DNA from: Rubrivivax sp.
Lineage (GTDB): Bacteria; Pseudomonadota; Gammaproteobacteria; Burkholderiales; Burkholderiaceae_C
Assembly: GCA_019635315.1 (NCBI GenBank)
Contig: JAHBZT010000002.1
Location: 682,001-746,000 of the forward strand
Direction of reading: 5' to 3'
Length of the DNA: 64,000 nucleotides
In this document: positions 33,725-45,508 of the stretch, piece by piece
How the letters are laid out: the number at the start of each line of letters is the position of its first letter
Numbering within the stretch: the stretch's first letter is position 1
The notes under the pieces: generated by a model
Told to the model about the DNA's origin: nothing
The model's input: the letters and a program-made list of their open reading frames with translations, nothing else
The model's database searches: none
Position numbers and translations under genes: made by a program

Positions 33725-34708
33725 CTAGGCCGCCGGCTGACGCGGCCCTGGCGCGGCGGCGGCCCCGGCGTGCTGCGCGCTGCCGGCACCTGCGGGCGGC
33801 GGTCCCGCATGCCAGACCAGGCGCCCGCGCCGCAGCGCCAGCTCGCCGGCCGGCGCCGGCCAGCGGGCGTGCAGCGTCGCCGGCAGCTCGTCGGCCAGCC
33901 GGCGCACCAGCGTTTCGGGCGCCGGCAGCGGCAGGGTCGTGCGCAACCAGTGGCGCAGCAGGTTGCGCCGGCGTGCCGGCGACAGCGCGCACAGCGCGTC
34001 GCGCCGCAGCGCCGGGCCCTCGCAGGCCGCCGCCAGGTCGGCGGCCGCGACCTCGTCGAGCAGTGCACGTTCGTCGGCGGCACGTTCGGCCGTGTGGCGC
34101 AACCCCGTCTCGGCGGCCGGAAAGGCGGCGGCGAGCACCGGCCAGACCTGCGCTCGCAGGCGGCTGCGCGTGTAGTCGCTGCCCTCGTTGCCGGGGTCGT
34201 CCACGTAGCGCAGGCGATGCCGGCGCACATAGGCCTCGACCGCCTCGCGCGGCTGCTCCAGCCAGGGCCGCGCCCAGGTCAGGCCGTCGCGCCGGGCGCT
34301 GCGCGGCATGGCGGCCAGGCCGGCGGCGCCGGCGCCGCGCAGGGCCTGCAGCAGCACGGTCTCGGCCTGGTCGCGACGGTGGTGGGCCAGCAGCACCAGC
34401 GTGCACCCCGCCGCGACCGCCATGTCGGCCAGCGCGGCATAACGCCCGCGGCGTGCCCAGGCCTCGACGCTCTCGCCCTTCGCCGGGCGGCCGGCCAGGC
34501 GCCGGCTGTCGAAGCCCGCGCCCCAGCGCCTGGCCTGGCTGCGCACATGGGCCAGCCAGTCGTCGGCCTGCGGCAGCAGGCCATGGTGCACGTGCAGCGC
34601 GAACACCTGCACGCCCAGCAGCCGCGAGGCAGACAGCGTGCAGTGCAGCAGCGCCGTCGAGTCACGGCCGCCACTGGCTGCCACCGCGACGCGCGGTGGC
34701 TCGGCCAC
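33725..34708 (-). CDS. tilS: tRNA(Ile)-lysidine synthase
   Basis: A 327-residue enzyme that converts C34 of the AUA-decoding tRNA-Ile to lysidine using lysine and ATP. The PP-loop is ASGGRDSTALLH (consensus SGGxDS), followed by LLAHHRRDQAETVLLQALRG. GTG 34708 is chosen: AGGA lies 8 nt upstream, it is one base past the accA stop, and homology begins here (VAEPPRVAVAASGG). An upstream ATG at 34747 would overlap accA by 38 bp. The order accA-tilS is common in betaproteobacteria. Confidence 0.9.
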   Translation of the reverse strand: MAEPPRVAVAASGGRDSTALLHCTLSASRLLGVQVFALHVHHGLLPQADDWLAHVRSQARRWGAGFDSRRLAGRPAKGESVEAWARRGRYAALADMAVAAGCTLVLLAHHRRDQAETVLLQALRGAGAAGLAAMPRSARRDGLTWARPWLEQPREAVEAYVRRHRLRYVDDPGNEGSDYTRSRLRAQVWPVLAAAFPAAETGLRHTAERAADERALLDEVAAADLAAACEGPALRRDALCALSPARRRNLLRHWLRTTLPLPAPETLVRRLADELPATLHARWPAPAGELALRRGRLVWHAGPPPAGAGSAQHAGAAAAPGPRQPAA

Positions 34709-34709
34709 T

Positions 34710-35681
34710 TCAGGTTTCCTTGGTGTCCGTGAAGCGGCCGTAGGCACGCAGGCGCTGGTAGCGACGCTCCAGCAGCGCAGCCGGCTTCAGGTCCGACACC
34801 TGGCGCAATGCGTCGGACAGCGCGCGCTTGAGCTGCGCGGCCATCCACGGCACGTCGCGGTGCGCGCCGCCGACGGGCTCGTTGACGATCTTGTCGACCA
34901 CGCCCAGCGCCTTCAGCCGGTGCGCGGTGATGCCCAGCGCCTCGGCCGCCTCGGACGCGCGCTCGGCGGTCTTCCACAGGATGGACGCGCAGCCCTCCGG
35001 CGAGATGACGGAGTACACGCTGAACTGCAGCATCAGCACCTGGTCGGCGACGCTGATGGCCAGGGCGCCGCCGCTGCCGCCCTCGCCGATGATGGTGCTG
35101 ACGATGGGCACTTCCAGCTGCGCCATCTCGAAGATGTTGCGGCCGATGGCTTCCGACTGCCCGCGTTCCTCGGCGCCGATGCCGGGGTAGGCGCCGGGCG
35201 TGTCGACGAATGTGAACACCGGCAGGCCGAATTTCTCGGCCAGCTTCATCAGGCGCAGCGCCTTGCGGTAGCCCTCGGGCCGGCTCATGCCGAAGTTGCG
35301 CAGCGTGCGCTCCTTCGTGTCGCGGCCCTTCTGGTGGCCGACCACCATGCAGGGCTGGCCGTTGAAGCGCGCCAGGCCGCCGACGATGCTCTGGTCGTCG
35401 GCATAGTGGCGGTCGCCGTGCAGTTCCTGGAACTCGGTGAAGATCTCGGCGACGTAGTCCAGCGTATAGGGCCGCTGCGGGTGGCGCGCGATCTGCGTCA
35501 CCTGCCAGGGCGACAGGCTGGAATAGATGTCCTTGGTGAGCTGCTGGCTCTTCTTGGACAGGCGGTCGATCTCGTCGGAGATGTCCACCGCCGACTCGTT
35601 CTGCACGAAGCGCAGTTCGTCGATCTTGGACTCGAGCTCGGCGATCGGCGTCTCGAACTCGAGGAAATGTCGTTTGGTCAT
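34710..35681 (-). CDS. accA: Acetyl-CoA carboxylase carboxyltransferase subunit alpha
   Basis: A 323-residue subunit that, with AccD, transfers carboxyl from carboxybiotin to acetyl-CoA in fatty-acid synthesis. Typical blocks are [18 protein letters not shown] at the N-terminus, [40 protein letters not shown] and [20 protein letters not shown]. Length is normal. It is followed at once by tilS and preceded by a DNA glycosylase gene on the same strand. Confidence 0.97.
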   Translation of the reverse strand: MTKRHFLEFETPIAELESKIDELRFVQNESAVDISDEIDRLSKKSQQLTKDIYSSLSPWQVTQIARHPQRPYTLDYVAEIFTEFQELHGDRHYADDQSIVGGLARFNGQPCMVVGHQKGRDTKERTLRNFGMSRPEGYRKALRLMKLAEKFGLPVFTFVDTPGAYPGIGAEERGQSEAIGRNIFEMAQLEVPIVSTIIGEGGSGGALAISVADQVLMLQFSVYSVISPEGCASILWKTAERASEAAEALGITAHRLKALGVVDKIVNEPVGGAHRDVPWMAAQLKRALSDALRQVSDLKPAALLERRYQRLRAYGRFTDTKET

Positions 35682-35697
35682 GGTGCTCCCGCCGGGG

Positions 35698-36357
35698 TCA
35701 GTACTCCACGGGCAGAGGGTCCAGGCTGCGCCAAATATACCAAGTGGCCACCGAGCGGAACGGCGCCCAGGCCTCGCCCAGCTCGCGCGCCTCGGCGCGC
35801 GACACCGGCTCGCCGCTGAAGTAGCAGACGCTGATGCCCTTGAGCAGCCCCAGGTCGTCCAGCGGCAGCACGTCCGGGCGCATCAGGTGGAAGATCAGGA
35901 ACATCTCGGCCGTCCAGCGGCCGATGCCGCGCACCGCGACCAGTTCGTCGATGATGGCCTCGTCGTCCATCGCCTGCCATTGCCTGACGTGCACGCGGCC
36001 GTCGTCGAAGTGGCGCGCCAGATCCAGCAGGTATTCGCCCTTGCGCGCGGACAGGCCGGCCTCGCGCAGCCGTTCGGCGCTCAGCGCGAGCACGCGCTGC
36101 GGCGCCACGCGGCCGGCCGTGCCGCCGGCGAGCGCGGCGAAGCGGTCCCAGACCGACTGCGCCGCCTTCACGCTGATCTGCTGGCCGACGATGGAGCGCG
36201 CCAGCGTCGTGAAGGCATCGCCGCGGCTGCACAGGCGCGCGTCGCCGAAGCGCGGGATGAGCTTCTTCATCACGCGATCGCGCTTCGCGAGATGGCGGCA
36301 GGCTTCGTCCCAATACCCGGGGGTGGCCGGCGTGGCCGCCGCGGCGCTGGCCGCCAT
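35698..36357 (-). CDS. DNA-3-methyladenine glycosylase (HhH-GPD family, AlkA-like)
   Basis: A 219-residue protein. The helix-hairpin-helix and catalytic segment read [20 protein letters not shown], followed by [11 protein letters not shown], with the catalytic Asp in that block. [19 protein letters not shown] is the usual AlkA signature near residue 55. It removes alkylated bases, starting base-excision repair. ATG 36357 is 2 nt beyond the cysS stop, so it is coupled to cysS. The frame remains open far upstream, but only through antisense of cysS. Confidence 0.92.
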   Translation of the reverse strand: MAASAAAATPATPGYWDEACRHLAKRDRVMKKLIPRFGDARLCSRGDAFTTLARSIVGQQISVKAAQSVWDRFAALAGGTAGRVAPQRVLALSAERLREAGLSARKGEYLLDLARHFDDGRVHVRQWQAMDDEAIIDELVAVRGIGRWTAEMFLIFHLMRPDVLPLDDLGLLKGISVCYFSGEPVSRAEARELGEAWAPFRSVATWYIWRSLDPLPVEY

Positions 36358-36359
36358 GC

Positions 36360-37736
<1,377 letters not shown>

Positions 37737-37940
37737 GGGCAAGGGCGGCGGTCGACCCGGCGAGACTGCCGGCGGCCGGGCGCCGAACCGGGACACATCG
37801 CGGCGCCGATAGAATCGAATTCAGTATAGCGGCGCACCTGTGCGCACCTCCGTTCCGCGCACGCCTGCGCGCCCTCTTTCGCGCCCTCCCTCGCGCCCTC
37901 TCCCGCACAGCCGCGCGCGCCGCCCCGAACGCTCCGCCCG

Positions 37941-38462
37941 ATGCCGCCCTGCCGCTCCCTGCCGCGCCTGCTGGCCCCGCTGCTGCTGGCCGCGACCGTC
38001 GTCGTCGCGTGGGCACAGGGCGGCAGCGACGCGCCGACCCCGGCGGCGCTGGAGGCACGCCTGCAGTGGGCCGAGCGCCAGGTCGCGGCCAACCCGGGCG
38101 ACGCCCAGGCGCGTTTCCTCGTCGGCGTGGTGCTGATGGACCTGCAGCGCGACGACGAGGCCATGGCCCGCTTCCAGGCCCTGGCGCAGGAATTCCCGGA
38201 ACTGCCGGACCCGCAGAACAACATCGCGCTGCTGCATGCGCGTGCTGGCCGCCTGGAAGCGGCCCGCGTCGCGCTGGAGACCGCGTTGCGCAACGACCCC
38301 ACGCACCGCCTGGCGCGCCAGAACCTGGGCCACGTGCACCTGATGCTGGCGGTCCAGGCCTGGGAACGGGCCGCCGCCACGGGCCCGCTGGAGCCGGCGC
38401 TGCAGCGCACGCTGGAAGGCGCCCGCGCCCTGCTGGCCTCAAGGCCGCTGGCGGCCCGCTAG
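37941..38462 (+). CDS. Exported tetratricopeptide-repeat protein
   Basis: A 173-residue protein with a signal peptide (LLAPLLLAATVVVAWAQGG) and about three TPR units: GDAQARFLVGVVLMDLQRDD, FPELPDPQNNIALLHARAGR and ALRNDPTHRLARQNLGHVHL. A periplasmic assembly or scaffolding role is likely, but no partner is visible apart from the adjacent cyclophilin genes. Proteins of this kind are regularly found upstream of the cyclophilin pair in Burkholderiales. Confidence 0.85.
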   Translation: MPPCRSLPRLLAPLLLAATVVVAWAQGGSDAPTPAALEARLQWAERQVAANPGDAQARFLVGVVLMDLQRDDEAMARFQALAQEFPELPDPQNNIALLHARAGRLEAARVALETALRNDPTHRLARQNLGHVHLMLAVQAWERAAATGPLEPALQRTLEGARALLASRPLAAR

Positions 38463-38502
38463 ACTGCAGCGCCCGTCTTCGAAACCCGCTGGAGGACATC
38501 GC

Positions 38503-39078
38503 TTGACCGCACGCCCCCTTGCCCTGGCCGCCGCCTGCGCCGTGTCGCTGGTCCTGGCGGTGCCCGCGCTGGCGCAGACCGTGCGCCTGGCCACCAGCGC
38601 CGGCGACATCGTCGTCGAGCTCGACGCCGGGAAGGCGCCGAAGACGGTGGCCAACTTCGTGCAGTACGTGCGCGCCGGCCACTACGACGGCACCATCTTC
38701 CACCGCGTGATCGAGAACTTCATGATCCAGGGCGGCGGCTACCTGCCCGACCTGAACGAGAAGACACCGGCGCGCGGCGCGATCCCGCTGGAAAGCCGCA
38801 ACGGCCTGTCCAATGTGCGCGGCACGATCGCGATGGCGCGCACCGCCGTGCCCGACTCGGCGCGCGCGCAGTTCTTCATCAACGTCGTCGACAACGTCAA
38901 CCTCGACCAGCCCAACGCACGCGACGGCGAGGGCTACGCGGTCTTCGGCCGCGTCGTCCAGGGCATGGACGTCGTCGACCGCATCCGCGCGGTGCCCGTC
39001 AAGGCGCAGGGCCCGCACCAGCATGTGCCGGTGATGCCGGTCACCCTTCGCAAGGCCACCGTGGAGAAATCGCCATGA
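38503..39078 (+). CDS. Periplasmic cyclophilin-type peptidyl-prolyl isomerase
   Basis: A 191-residue PPIase. It starts at TTG 38503, with a strong GGAGGA 6 nt upstream, and has a signal peptide ([20 protein letters not shown]). The cyclophilin core follows: [19 protein letters not shown], then [17 protein letters not shown] and [18 protein letters not shown]. It catalyses proline cis-trans isomerisation during envelope-protein folding. The end overlaps the second cyclophilin gene (ATGA). Confidence 0.92.
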   Translation: MTARPLALAAACAVSLVLAVPALAQTVRLATSAGDIVVELDAGKAPKTVANFVQYVRAGHYDGTIFHRVIENFMIQGGGYLPDLNEKTPARGAIPLESRNGLSNVRGTIAMARTAVPDSARAQFFINVVDNVNLDQPNARDGEGYAVFGRVVQGMDVVDRIRAVPVKAQGPHQHVPVMPVTLRKATVEKSP

Positions 39079-39578
39079 GCAAGACCGTCCGCATGGACAC
39101 CAGCGCCGGTTCGATCACGATCGAGCTGGACGACGAGAAGGCGCCGCTGTCGGTGGCCAATTTCCTGGACTACGTGAAGCAGGGCCACTACGACGGCACG
39201 GTGTTCCACCGCGTGATCAAGGGCTTCATGGTGCAGGGCGGCGGCTTCGAACCCGGCATGAAGCAGAAGCCCACCGGCAGCCCGATCCGCAACGAGGCCA
39301 GCAACGGCCTGAAGAACAAGCGCTACACGCTGGCGATGGCGCGCACCTCGGACCCGCACTCGGCGAGCGCGCAGTTCTTCATCAACACGGTCGACAACGA
39401 CTTCCTGGACTTCCGCGCCGAGAATGCGCAGGGCTGGGGCTACGCGGTCTTCGGCCGCGTGGTCGAGGGCACCGAGGTGGTCGACGCGATCGAGCGCGTG
39501 AAGACCGGGCGCAAGGGCTTCCACGACGACGTGCCGCTCGAGGACGTGCGCATCGAGCGGGCCGTCGAACTGCCCTGA
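39075..39578 (+). CDS. ppiB: Cytoplasmic cyclophilin-type peptidyl-prolyl isomerase
   Basis: A 167-residue PPIase without signal peptide, PpiB type. The fold blocks are [38 protein letters not shown] and [20 protein letters not shown]. It is the cytoplasmic counterpart of the preceding periplasmic enzyme and shares the ATGA overlap with it. Tandem secreted/cytoplasmic cyclophilins followed by lpxH is a recurring Burkholderiales arrangement. It overlaps lpxH by one base (TGATG). Confidence 0.94.
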   Translation: MSKTVRMDTSAGSITIELDDEKAPLSVANFLDYVKQGHYDGTVFHRVIKGFMVQGGGFEPGMKQKPTGSPIRNEASNGLKNKRYTLAMARTSDPHSASAQFFINTVDNDFLDFRAENAQGWGYAVFGRVVEGTEVVDAIERVKTGRKGFHDDVPLEDVRIERAVELP

Positions 39579-40381
39579 TGGCCGCCGGGGCTGCGGCCGG
39601 CCCCGGGCCGGCGGCCTTGCCGGCCTTCTTCGAGTGGCAGGCGCCCGAAGACTGGCGCATGGTCGACTTCATCTCCGACCTGCACCTCGCCGAAGCCATG
39701 CCGCGCACCTTCGAGGCCTGGGCCGCCCACCTGCGCCACACGCCGGCCGACGCGGTGGTGATCCTGGGCGACCTGTTCGAGGTCTGGGTCGGCGACGACG
39801 TGCGCGAGCGGCCCTTCGAACGCCGCTGCATGGAGGTCATGGCCGAGGCGGCCAGCCACCGCACGCTGGCCTTCATGGTCGGCAACCGCGACTTCCTCTT
39901 CGGCACCGCCGCCGTGCGCGCCGCCGGCATGATGGCGCTCGCCGACCCCACGGTGCTCGACGCCTGGGGCCGGCGGCTGCTGCTGAGCCACGGCGACGCG
40001 CTGTGCCTGGACGACGTGCCCTACCAGGCCTTCCGCCGCCAGGTGCGCTCGACGGCCTGGCAGCAGGCCTTCCTGGCGCGGCCGCTCGCCGAACGGCTGC
40101 AGGTCGCGGCCGACATGCGCCGGGCCAGCATGACGCGCCGGCAGTTCGACGGCGATGCCTCGGCCGACATCGACGCCGCCGAGGCGGTGCACTGGCTGCA
40201 CGCGATGGGCGCGGCCGAGCTGATCCACGGCCACACCCACCGCCCCGGCAGCGCGGCGCTGGCACCCGGCTACAAGCGCCATGTGCTCAGCGACTGGGAC
40301 CTCGACGGCGCCGACCGCGCCGAGGTGCTGCGGCTGACGCGCGGCGGCCTGCAGCGCGTGGCGCCCGAACGCGGCCGCTGA
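39578..40381 (+). CDS. lpxH: UDP-2,3-diacylglucosamine diphosphatase
   Basis: A 267-residue metallophosphoesterase. The metal sites are FISDLHLAE, VILGDLFEVWVGDD, GNRDFLF, LSHGD and the late HGHTHRPG. It makes lipid X from UDP-diacylglucosamine in lipid A synthesis at the inner membrane. The N-terminal 25 residues before MVDFISDLH are longer than usual and Ala/Pro-rich, so the true start may be the internal ATG at 39659. The frame is coupled to ppiB. Confidence 0.92.
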   Translation: MAAGAAAGPGPAALPAFFEWQAPEDWRMVDFISDLHLAEAMPRTFEAWAAHLRHTPADAVVILGDLFEVWVGDDVRERPFERRCMEVMAEAASHRTLAFMVGNRDFLFGTAAVRAAGMMALADPTVLDAWGRRLLLSHGDALCLDDVPYQAFRRQVRSTAWQQAFLARPLAERLQVAADMRRASMTRRQFDGDASADIDAAEAVHWLHAMGAAELIHGHTHRPGSAALAPGYKRHVLSDWDLDGADRAEVLRLTRGGLQRVAPERGR

Positions 40382-40397
40382 GCACGCCGCGGCGACC

Positions 40398-41237
40398 ATG
40401 ATCCTGCGCCTGTGGCAGTCGCTGCGCGAACGGCGCGAGCGCGAGGCGCTGCGCCGGCGTGCGATCCCCGACGACCTGTGGAAGCGCACGCTGGTGCGCT
40501 ACCCCTTCCTGCAGCGCCGCGATGCGGCCGACGCGGCGGAACTGCGCCGGCTGACCAGCCTGTTCCTGGACCGCAAGGAATTCGACGCCGCCGGCGGCCT
40601 GAAGCTCGGCGACGCGGTCGTCGTGGCCATCGCCGCGCAGGCCGTGCTGCCGGTGCTGCGCCTGGGGCTGGCGCGCTACGACGGCTTCGTCGGCATCGTG
40701 GTGCATCCCGACCAGGTCGTGGCGCGGCGCGAGGTGGCCGACGACGACGGCATCGTGCACCAGTATCACGAGGTGCTGGCCGGCGAGGCCATGGAAGGCG
40801 GCCCGGTGATGCTGTCCTGGCGCGACGTGCGCAGCGCCGGCGCTGCGGCTGGCGCGCCGGCCTACAACGTGGTGATCCACGAATTCGCGCATGTGCTGGA
40901 CATGGCCGACGGGCTGTCGGACGGCGTGCCGCTGCTGCCGCCGGAGCTGCCGCGCGCCGAGTGGTGCGACCTACTGCAGCGCGAATATGCCGCCTTCGTG
41001 CAGCGCGTGGAGCAGGCCGAGTCCGCCGGCGACGACGCGCTGCTCGACGCGCTGGTGCTGGACCCCTACGCGGCCAGCGGCGAGGACGAATTCTTCGCGG
41101 TGGCCAGCGAGGCCTTCTTCGTCGCGCCGCAGGCGCTGCGCGAGGCGCATGGCGAGCTGTACGCGATGTTCTCGCGCTTCTACCGCCAGGACCCGGCGCT
41201 GGAAATGACAACGCCCCGCGCGCACGCGGGGCGTTGA
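40398..41237 (+). CDS. mtfA: Zinc-dependent peptidase, MtfA family
   Basis: A 279-residue protein. The zinc site is HEFAH in YNVVIHEFAHVLDMADG, with the third ligand expected in the ASEAFF segment (EDEFFAVASEAFFVAPQALR). Substantial family blocks are LTSLFLDRKEFDAAGG and RYDGFVGIVVHPDQVV. In E. coli MtfA binds the glucose repressor Mlc; here no Mlc gene is in view, so the partner is unknown. It follows lpxH and ends in a strong terminator that includes its stop codon. Confidence 0.9.
   Translation: MILRLWQSLRERREREALRRRAIPDDLWKRTLVRYPFLQRRDAADAAELRRLTSLFLDRKEFDAAGGLKLGDAVVVAIAAQAVLPVLRLGLARYDGFVGIVVHPDQVVARREVADDDGIVHQYHEVLAGEAMEGGPVMLSWRDVRSAGAAAGAPAYNVVIHEFAHVLDMADGLSDGVPLLPPELPRAEWCDLLQREYAAFVQRVEQAESAGDDALLDALVLDPYAASGEDEFFAVASEAFFVAPQALREAHGELYAMFSRFYRQDPALEMTTPRAHAGR
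41209..41236. terminator. Bidirectional terminator between mtfA and clpA
   Basis: CAACGCCCCGCG pairs perfectly with CGCGGGGCGTTG (12 bp, loop CGCA). It overlaps the last codons and stop of mtfA and lies 47 bp beyond the clpA stop. Confidence 0.8.
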
Positions 41238-41282
41238 GGCGTCTGCGGCCGCGAAGACCGCGTCAGGCCGCCTGAAGCCGCC

Positions 41283-43589
41283 TCAGGCTGCGGTCGTCTC
41301 GGCCTTGGGCTTGTCGCTCTTGCGCGGCGGCTGAATGTCCAGCTGCACCTCGCCCTGGTCGTCGATGTCCACCGTCAGGCGGCCGCCGTCGGTGAGGCGG
41401 CCGAACAGCAGTTCGTCGGCCAGCGCGCGGCGGATCGTGTCCTGGATCAGGCGCTGCATCGGCCGCGCGCCCATCAGCGGGTCGAAGCCCTTCTTGGCCA
41501 GGTGCTTGCGCAGCGCGTCGGTGAAGGTCACCTCGACCTTCTTCTCGGCGAGCTGGCTCTCCAGCTGCAGCAGGAACTTGTCGACCACGCGCAGGATGAT
41601 CTCCTCGTCCAGCGCGCGGAAGCTGACGGTGGCGTCCAGCCGGTTGCGGAACTCCGGCGTGAACAGGCGCTTGATGTCGGCCATCTCGTCGCCCTGCTCG
41701 CGCTTGGTCGTGAAGCCGATGGTCGCCTTGTTCATCGTCTCCGCGCCGGCATTCGTCGTCATGATGATGATGACGTTGCGGAAGTCGGCCTTGCGCCCGT
41801 TGTTGTCGGTCAGCGTGCCGTGGTCCATGACCTGCAGCAGCACGTTGAAGACATCCGGGTGCGCCTTCTCGATCTCGTCGAGCAGCAGCACGGCGTGCGG
41901 CTTCTTGCTGACGGCCTCGGTCAGCAGGCCGCCCTGGTCGAAGCCCACGTAGCCCGGCGGCGCGCCGATCAGCCGGCTCACCGCGTGGCGCTCCATGTAC
42001 TCGGACATGTCGAAGCGGATCAGGTCGATGCCCAGCACATAAGCCAGCTGCTTGGCGACCTCGGTCTTGCCCACACCGGTGGGGCCGCTGAAGAGGAACG
42101 AGCCGATCGGCTTGTCGGGCTTGCCCAGGCCGCTGCGCGCCATCTTGATGGCGGCAGCCAGCGCGTCGATGGCCGGGTCCTGGCCGAAGACCACGCTCTT
42201 GAGGTCGCGGTCCAGCGTCTTGAGCTTGCTGCGGTCGTCGCTGGACACACTGGCCGGCGGGATGCGCGCGATCTTGGCCACGATCTCCTCGACCTCGGCG
42301 CGCGTGATGGTCTTCTTGCGCTTGCCGGCGGGCAGGATGCGCTGCGCGGCCCCGGCCTCGTCGATGACGTCGATGGCCTTGTCCGGCAAGTGGCGGTCGT
42401 TGATGTACTTGGCCGACAGCTCGGCCGCGGCCTGCAGCGCGCCGGTCGCGTACTTGACGCTGTGGTGCTCCTCGAAGCGGCTCTTCAGGCCCTTGAGGAT
42501 CTCGATCGTCTGCTCGACCGAGGGCTCGACCACGTCGACCTTCTGGAAGCGGCGCGACAGCGCGGCGTCCTTCTCGAAGATGCCGCGGTACTCGGTAAAG
42601 GTCGTAGCGCCTATGCACTTCATCGCGCCCGAGCTCAGCGCCGGCTTGAGCAGGTTGCTCGCGTCCAGCGTGCCGCCGCTGGCGGCGCCGGCGCCGATCA
42701 GCGTGTGGATCTCGTCGATGAAGAGGATGGCGTTGGGCTGGTCCTTCAGCTGCTTGAGCACGCCCTTCAGGCGCTGCTCGAAGTCGCCGCGGTACTTGGT
42801 GCCGGCCAGCAGCGCGCCCATGTCCAGCGCGTAGACGGTGGCGTCGGCCAGCACCTCGGGCACGTCGTTCTGCGTGATGCGCCAGGCCAGGCCCTCGGCG
42901 ATGGCGGTCTTGCCGACGCCGGCCTCGCCGACCAGCAGCGGGTTGTTCTTGCGCCGGCGGCACAGCACCTGGATCACGCGCTCGACCTCGTGCTCGCGGC
43001 CGATCAGCGGGTCGATCTTGCCCTGCGTCGCGAGCTGGTTCAGGTTCTGCGTGAACTGCTCCAGCGGCGAGCCCTTGGCGTCGGTGGCGGCCTCTTCCTT
43101 CTCGGACTCGGCGCCGCCACCCTCGCTGCCCTTGGCGGGCTCCGGCGGGTCGCTCTTCTTGATGCCGTGGGCGATGAAGTTGACGACGTCCAGGCGCGTC
43201 ACGCCCTGCTGGTGCAGGTAGTAGACGGCGTGGCTGTCCTTCTCGCCGAAGATGGCCACCAGCACGTTGGCGCCGGTGACTTCCTTCTTGCCGCTGCCGG
43301 TGCTCTGCACGTGCATGATCGCGCGCTGGATCACGCGCTGGAAGCCCAGCGTCGGCTGCGTGTCCACCTCGTCGGAGCCGCCCACCGTGGGCGTGTTCTC
43401 CTTGATGAAAGTGGCCAGGCTCTTGCGCAGGTCGTCGATGTTGGCGGCGCAGGCGCGCAGCACCTCGGCGGCGCTGGGGTTGTCCAGCAGCGCCATCAGC
43501 AGGTGTTCGACGGTGATGAATTCGTGGCGCTGCTGGCGAGCCTCCACGAAGGCCATGTGCAGGCTGACCTCGAGTTCCTGGGCGATCAT
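41283..43589 (-). CDS. clpA: ATP-dependent Clp protease ATP-binding subunit ClpA
   Basis: A 768-residue Hsp100 unfoldase. The N-domain (residues 1-145) recruits ClpS; two AAA+ modules carry Walker A motifs GEAGVGKTA and GPTGVGKTE. The block [17 protein letters not shown] includes the ClpP-binding loop (TIGF, IGL/IGF type). With ClpP it degrades tagged and N-end-rule proteins. ATG 43589 has GGAGG 6 nt upstream and starts [14 protein letters not shown]; it overlaps the clpS stop (ATGA), tying adaptor and unfoldase. Confidence 0.97.
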   Translation of the reverse strand: MIAQELEVSLHMAFVEARQQRHEFITVEHLLMALLDNPSAAEVLRACAANIDDLRKSLATFIKENTPTVGGSDEVDTQPTLGFQRVIQRAIMHVQSTGSGKKEVTGANVLVAIFGEKDSHAVYYLHQQGVTRLDVVNFIAHGIKKSDPPEPAKGSEGGGAESEKEEAATDAKGSPLEQFTQNLNQLATQGKIDPLIGREHEVERVIQVLCRRRKNNPLLVGEAGVGKTAIAEGLAWRITQNDVPEVLADATVYALDMGALLAGTKYRGDFEQRLKGVLKQLKDQPNAILFIDEIHTLIGAGAASGGTLDASNLLKPALSSGAMKCIGATTFTEYRGIFEKDAALSRRFQKVDVVEPSVEQTIEILKGLKSRFEEHHSVKYATGALQAAAELSAKYINDRHLPDKAIDVIDEAGAAQRILPAGKRKKTITRAEVEEIVAKIARIPPASVSSDDRSKLKTLDRDLKSVVFGQDPAIDALAAAIKMARSGLGKPDKPIGSFLFSGPTGVGKTEVAKQLAYVLGIDLIRFDMSEYMERHAVSRLIGAPPGYVGFDQGGLLTEAVSKKPHAVLLLDEIEKAHPDVFNVLLQVMDHGTLTDNNGRKADFRNVIIIMTTNAGAETMNKATIGFTTKREQGDEMADIKRLFTPEFRNRLDATVSFRALDEEIILRVVDKFLLQLESQLAEKKVEVTFTDALRKHLAKKGFDPLMGARPMQRLIQDTIRRALADELLFGRLTDGGRLTVDIDDQGEVQLDIQPPRKSDKPKAETTAA

Positions 43590-43945
43590 GCGGCCTCCAT
43601 AATGCATTGCAGCGGGTGCCCCTCGCGCCGTGCGGCGGTGAGCACCAGTTCGACCTTCGTCGCGGCGACGTCCTTGGTGTAGACGCCGCACACGCCGCGC
43701 CCTTCGTGGTGGATCTTCAGCATGATCAGCGTGGCGGTGTCGATGTCACGCTGGAAGTACTGCTGCAACACCATCACGACGAATTCCATCGGCGTGTAGT
43801 CGTCGTTGAGCATGACCACCTGGTACAGCGACGGCGGCTTGGTGCGCGCCGTGCGCCGCTCCGCGACGACCGCGCCCTGCCCCCCCTCGCGGCGCGGCTG
43901 CGCCGGCGGCTTGGGCGGAGGCGACGGGGGCAGTTCGTCGGGCAT
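43586..43945 (-). CDS. clpS: ClpS adaptor for N-end-rule degradation
   Basis: A 119-residue protein. The ClpS core begins [20 protein letters not shown] and ends with the [20 protein letters not shown] segment that fixes the N-degron and ClpA contacts. The N-terminal ~38 residues are Pro/Gly-rich and extended. It delivers N-end-rule substrates to ClpA. First gene of the clpS-clpA unit. Confidence 0.96.
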   Translation of the reverse strand: MPDELPPSPPPKPPAQPRREGGQGAVVAERRTARTKPPSLYQVVMLNDDYTPMEFVVMVLQQYFQRDIDTATLIMLKIHHEGRGVCGVYTKDVAATKVELVLTAARREGHPLQCIMEAA

Positions 43946-44269
43946 GACTCATTCTATCGAGTTGGGTATTCGCTGCACGCGCGGTGCCGGGCATGTCCAC
44001 GCCTGGCAGTGTGCCTCGGCACGCGGCGGCGCGGTGACCCGGGAACGACCCGCCCGCGTGCCGCTTTTCCGCGGATGCCGGCAGGCCCGCGGCAGCCTCG
44101 AACGGCGCCGCGACGGCGCCCGGCACGCCCGCCGGCCGTTGCCGCCGCGCGCCTTCTCTGACCATGGCCTGTCCATGATGCCGGGTCGGTCAGGCCTGAC
44201 GCCAACTTGACATCGTTTGCCGGCGCGCCGGAGAATTTCCTTTTGCAGTTGTGTCAAGGGGCATCTCGC
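43946..44269. other. Intergenic region between clpS and the cold-shock gene
   Basis: It holds no protein-like frame. The right side has the cold-shock promoter (44207-44236) and leader; the left side has TAGAAT 5 nt before the clpS ATG on the minus strand, too close for a normal leader. The middle is GC-rich and featureless to me. Confidence 0.5.
44207..44236 (+). promoter_or_regulatory. Sigma-70 promoter of the cold-shock gene
   Basis: -35 TTGACA (perfect, 44207-44212), 18-nt spacer, -10 GAGAAT (4/6, 44231-44236). Transcription should start near 44243, giving a short leader of about 27 nt. Confidence 0.6.
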
Positions 44270-44539
44270 ATGGCCTACGGTACGGTCAAGTGGTTCAACG
44301 ACGCCAAGGGCTTCGGCTTCATCGAGCCCGAAGGTGGCGGAGCCGACGTCTTCGCGCACTTCTCTGCCGTGCAGATGGAGGGCTTCCGCACGCTCAAGCA
44401 GGGCAGCCGGGTCAGCTTCGACCTCGTGCAGGGGCCCAAGGGCGACCTGGCGCAGAACATCCGGCCGGTCGGCGCGGACGCCGAAGCCGGCGAGGCCGGC
44501 GCGCTGTCCACCGCGCCCGCCCCGTCGACCACCGCCTGA
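44270..44539 (+). CDS. Cold-shock domain protein
   Basis: An 89-residue CspA-family protein: [20 protein letters not shown] with the RNP1 motif KGFGFI and the RNP2-like VFAHF. It binds single-stranded RNA/DNA and acts as an RNA chaperone. The C-terminal 25 residues (Ala/Glu/Pro-rich) extend beyond the usual 70-residue domain. AAGGGG lies 8 nt before ATG 44270; an upstream in-frame ATG at 44207 lies in the promoter. Confidence 0.93.
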   Translation: MAYGTVKWFNDAKGFGFIEPEGGGADVFAHFSAVQMEGFRTLKQGSRVSFDLVQGPKGDLAQNIRPVGADAEAGEAGALSTAPAPSTTA

Positions 44540-44590
44540 TCGGCCCCCGACGCCTGCGGCAGGCCGGCGCAGCCGCCGCGGGACGCCTGT

Positions 44591-45508
44591 TCACGGCGGC
44601 AGCTGAGCCGCCGCCGCCGGGGCGGCGTCCGCGAAGACCACACGCAGCAGCGCCTGCAATGCCGGGGTGCCCGGCCGTCCCTGCGGCCACACGCACTGCA
44701 GCACCGAGCTGAGCTCGGCGCCGGCCAGCGGCCGGAAGACGACCCCGGTCATGCCGGCGCGCGCCAGCGTCGCCGGCACGATGGCCACGCCCATGCCCTG
44801 CGACACCAGCGCCACGACGGACAGCCAGTGCCGCAACTCGTGGCGCACGCGGGGGTCGAAACCCGCCGCGGCGCAGGCGTCGACGATGCGCGCGTGGTAG
44901 TCCGGCGAGACCTGACGCGAGAACAGCACGAAGGGCTCGTCGCGCAGCCGCGCCAGCGGCAGCCGCCGCGCGCGCGCCGACGGATGGTCCGCCGGCAGGC
45001 AGGCGACGAAGGGCGCGGTCTGCACCGTCACCGCCTGCAGGCCCGGCGGCACGCGGCGCGCCAGCACGAAGCCGGCGTCGAGCTCGCCGCGCGCCAGCGC
45101 GTCGAGCTGCTCCTGCGAGTTCAGCTCGACCAGCGCCACCTCCAGGCCCGGCTGCGCCGCCTGGAAGCGGCGCAGCCACTGCGGCAGCCCACCGTACAGC
45201 AGCGAGCCGACGAAGCCGATGCGCAGCCGCCCGCGTGCGCCGCGGCCGACGTCGCGCGCCAGCAGCGCCGCCTCGGCCGCGCCGGCGAGCAGCGCACGCG
45301 CCTGCGGCAGCAGCGCCTGCCCGGCGGCGCTGAGCGCCGCGCCGCGGCTGGTGCGCTCCACCAGGCGGGTGCCGACGGCGTCCTCGAGCTGGCGGATCGC
45401 CACCGACAGCGGCGGCTGCGTCATCGCCAGCCGCTGGGCCGCGCGGCCGAAGTGCTGTTCCTCGGCGACGGCGACGAAGCAGCGCAGGTGCCGGAGGTCG
45501 AAGCTCAT
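44591..45508 (-). CDS. LysR-family transcriptional regulator
   Basis: A 305-residue regulator. Residues 1-60 hold the LysR helix-turn-helix (MSFDLRHLRCFVAVAEEQHF, then LAMTQPPLSVAIRQLEDAVG). The C-terminal effector domain starts LRIGFVGSLLYGGLPQWLRR. It is divergent from the acyl-CoA dehydrogenase operon and is the likely activator, responding to a pathway acid or CoA ester. The glutarate regulator GcdR is of this family. It shares the 85-bp spacer with TCGAA-rich repeats. Confidence 0.9.
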   Translation of the reverse strand: MSFDLRHLRCFVAVAEEQHFGRAAQRLAMTQPPLSVAIRQLEDAVGTRLVERTSRGAALSAAGQALLPQARALLAGAAEAALLARDVGRGARGRLRIGFVGSLLYGGLPQWLRRFQAAQPGLEVALVELNSQEQLDALARGELDAGFVLARRVPPGLQAVTVQTAPFVACLPADHPSARARRLPLARLRDEPFVLFSRQVSPDYHARIVDACAAAGFDPRVRHELRHWLSVVALVSQGMGVAIVPATLARAGMTGVVFRPLAGAELSSVLQCVWPQGRPGTPALQALLRVVFADAAPAAAAQLPP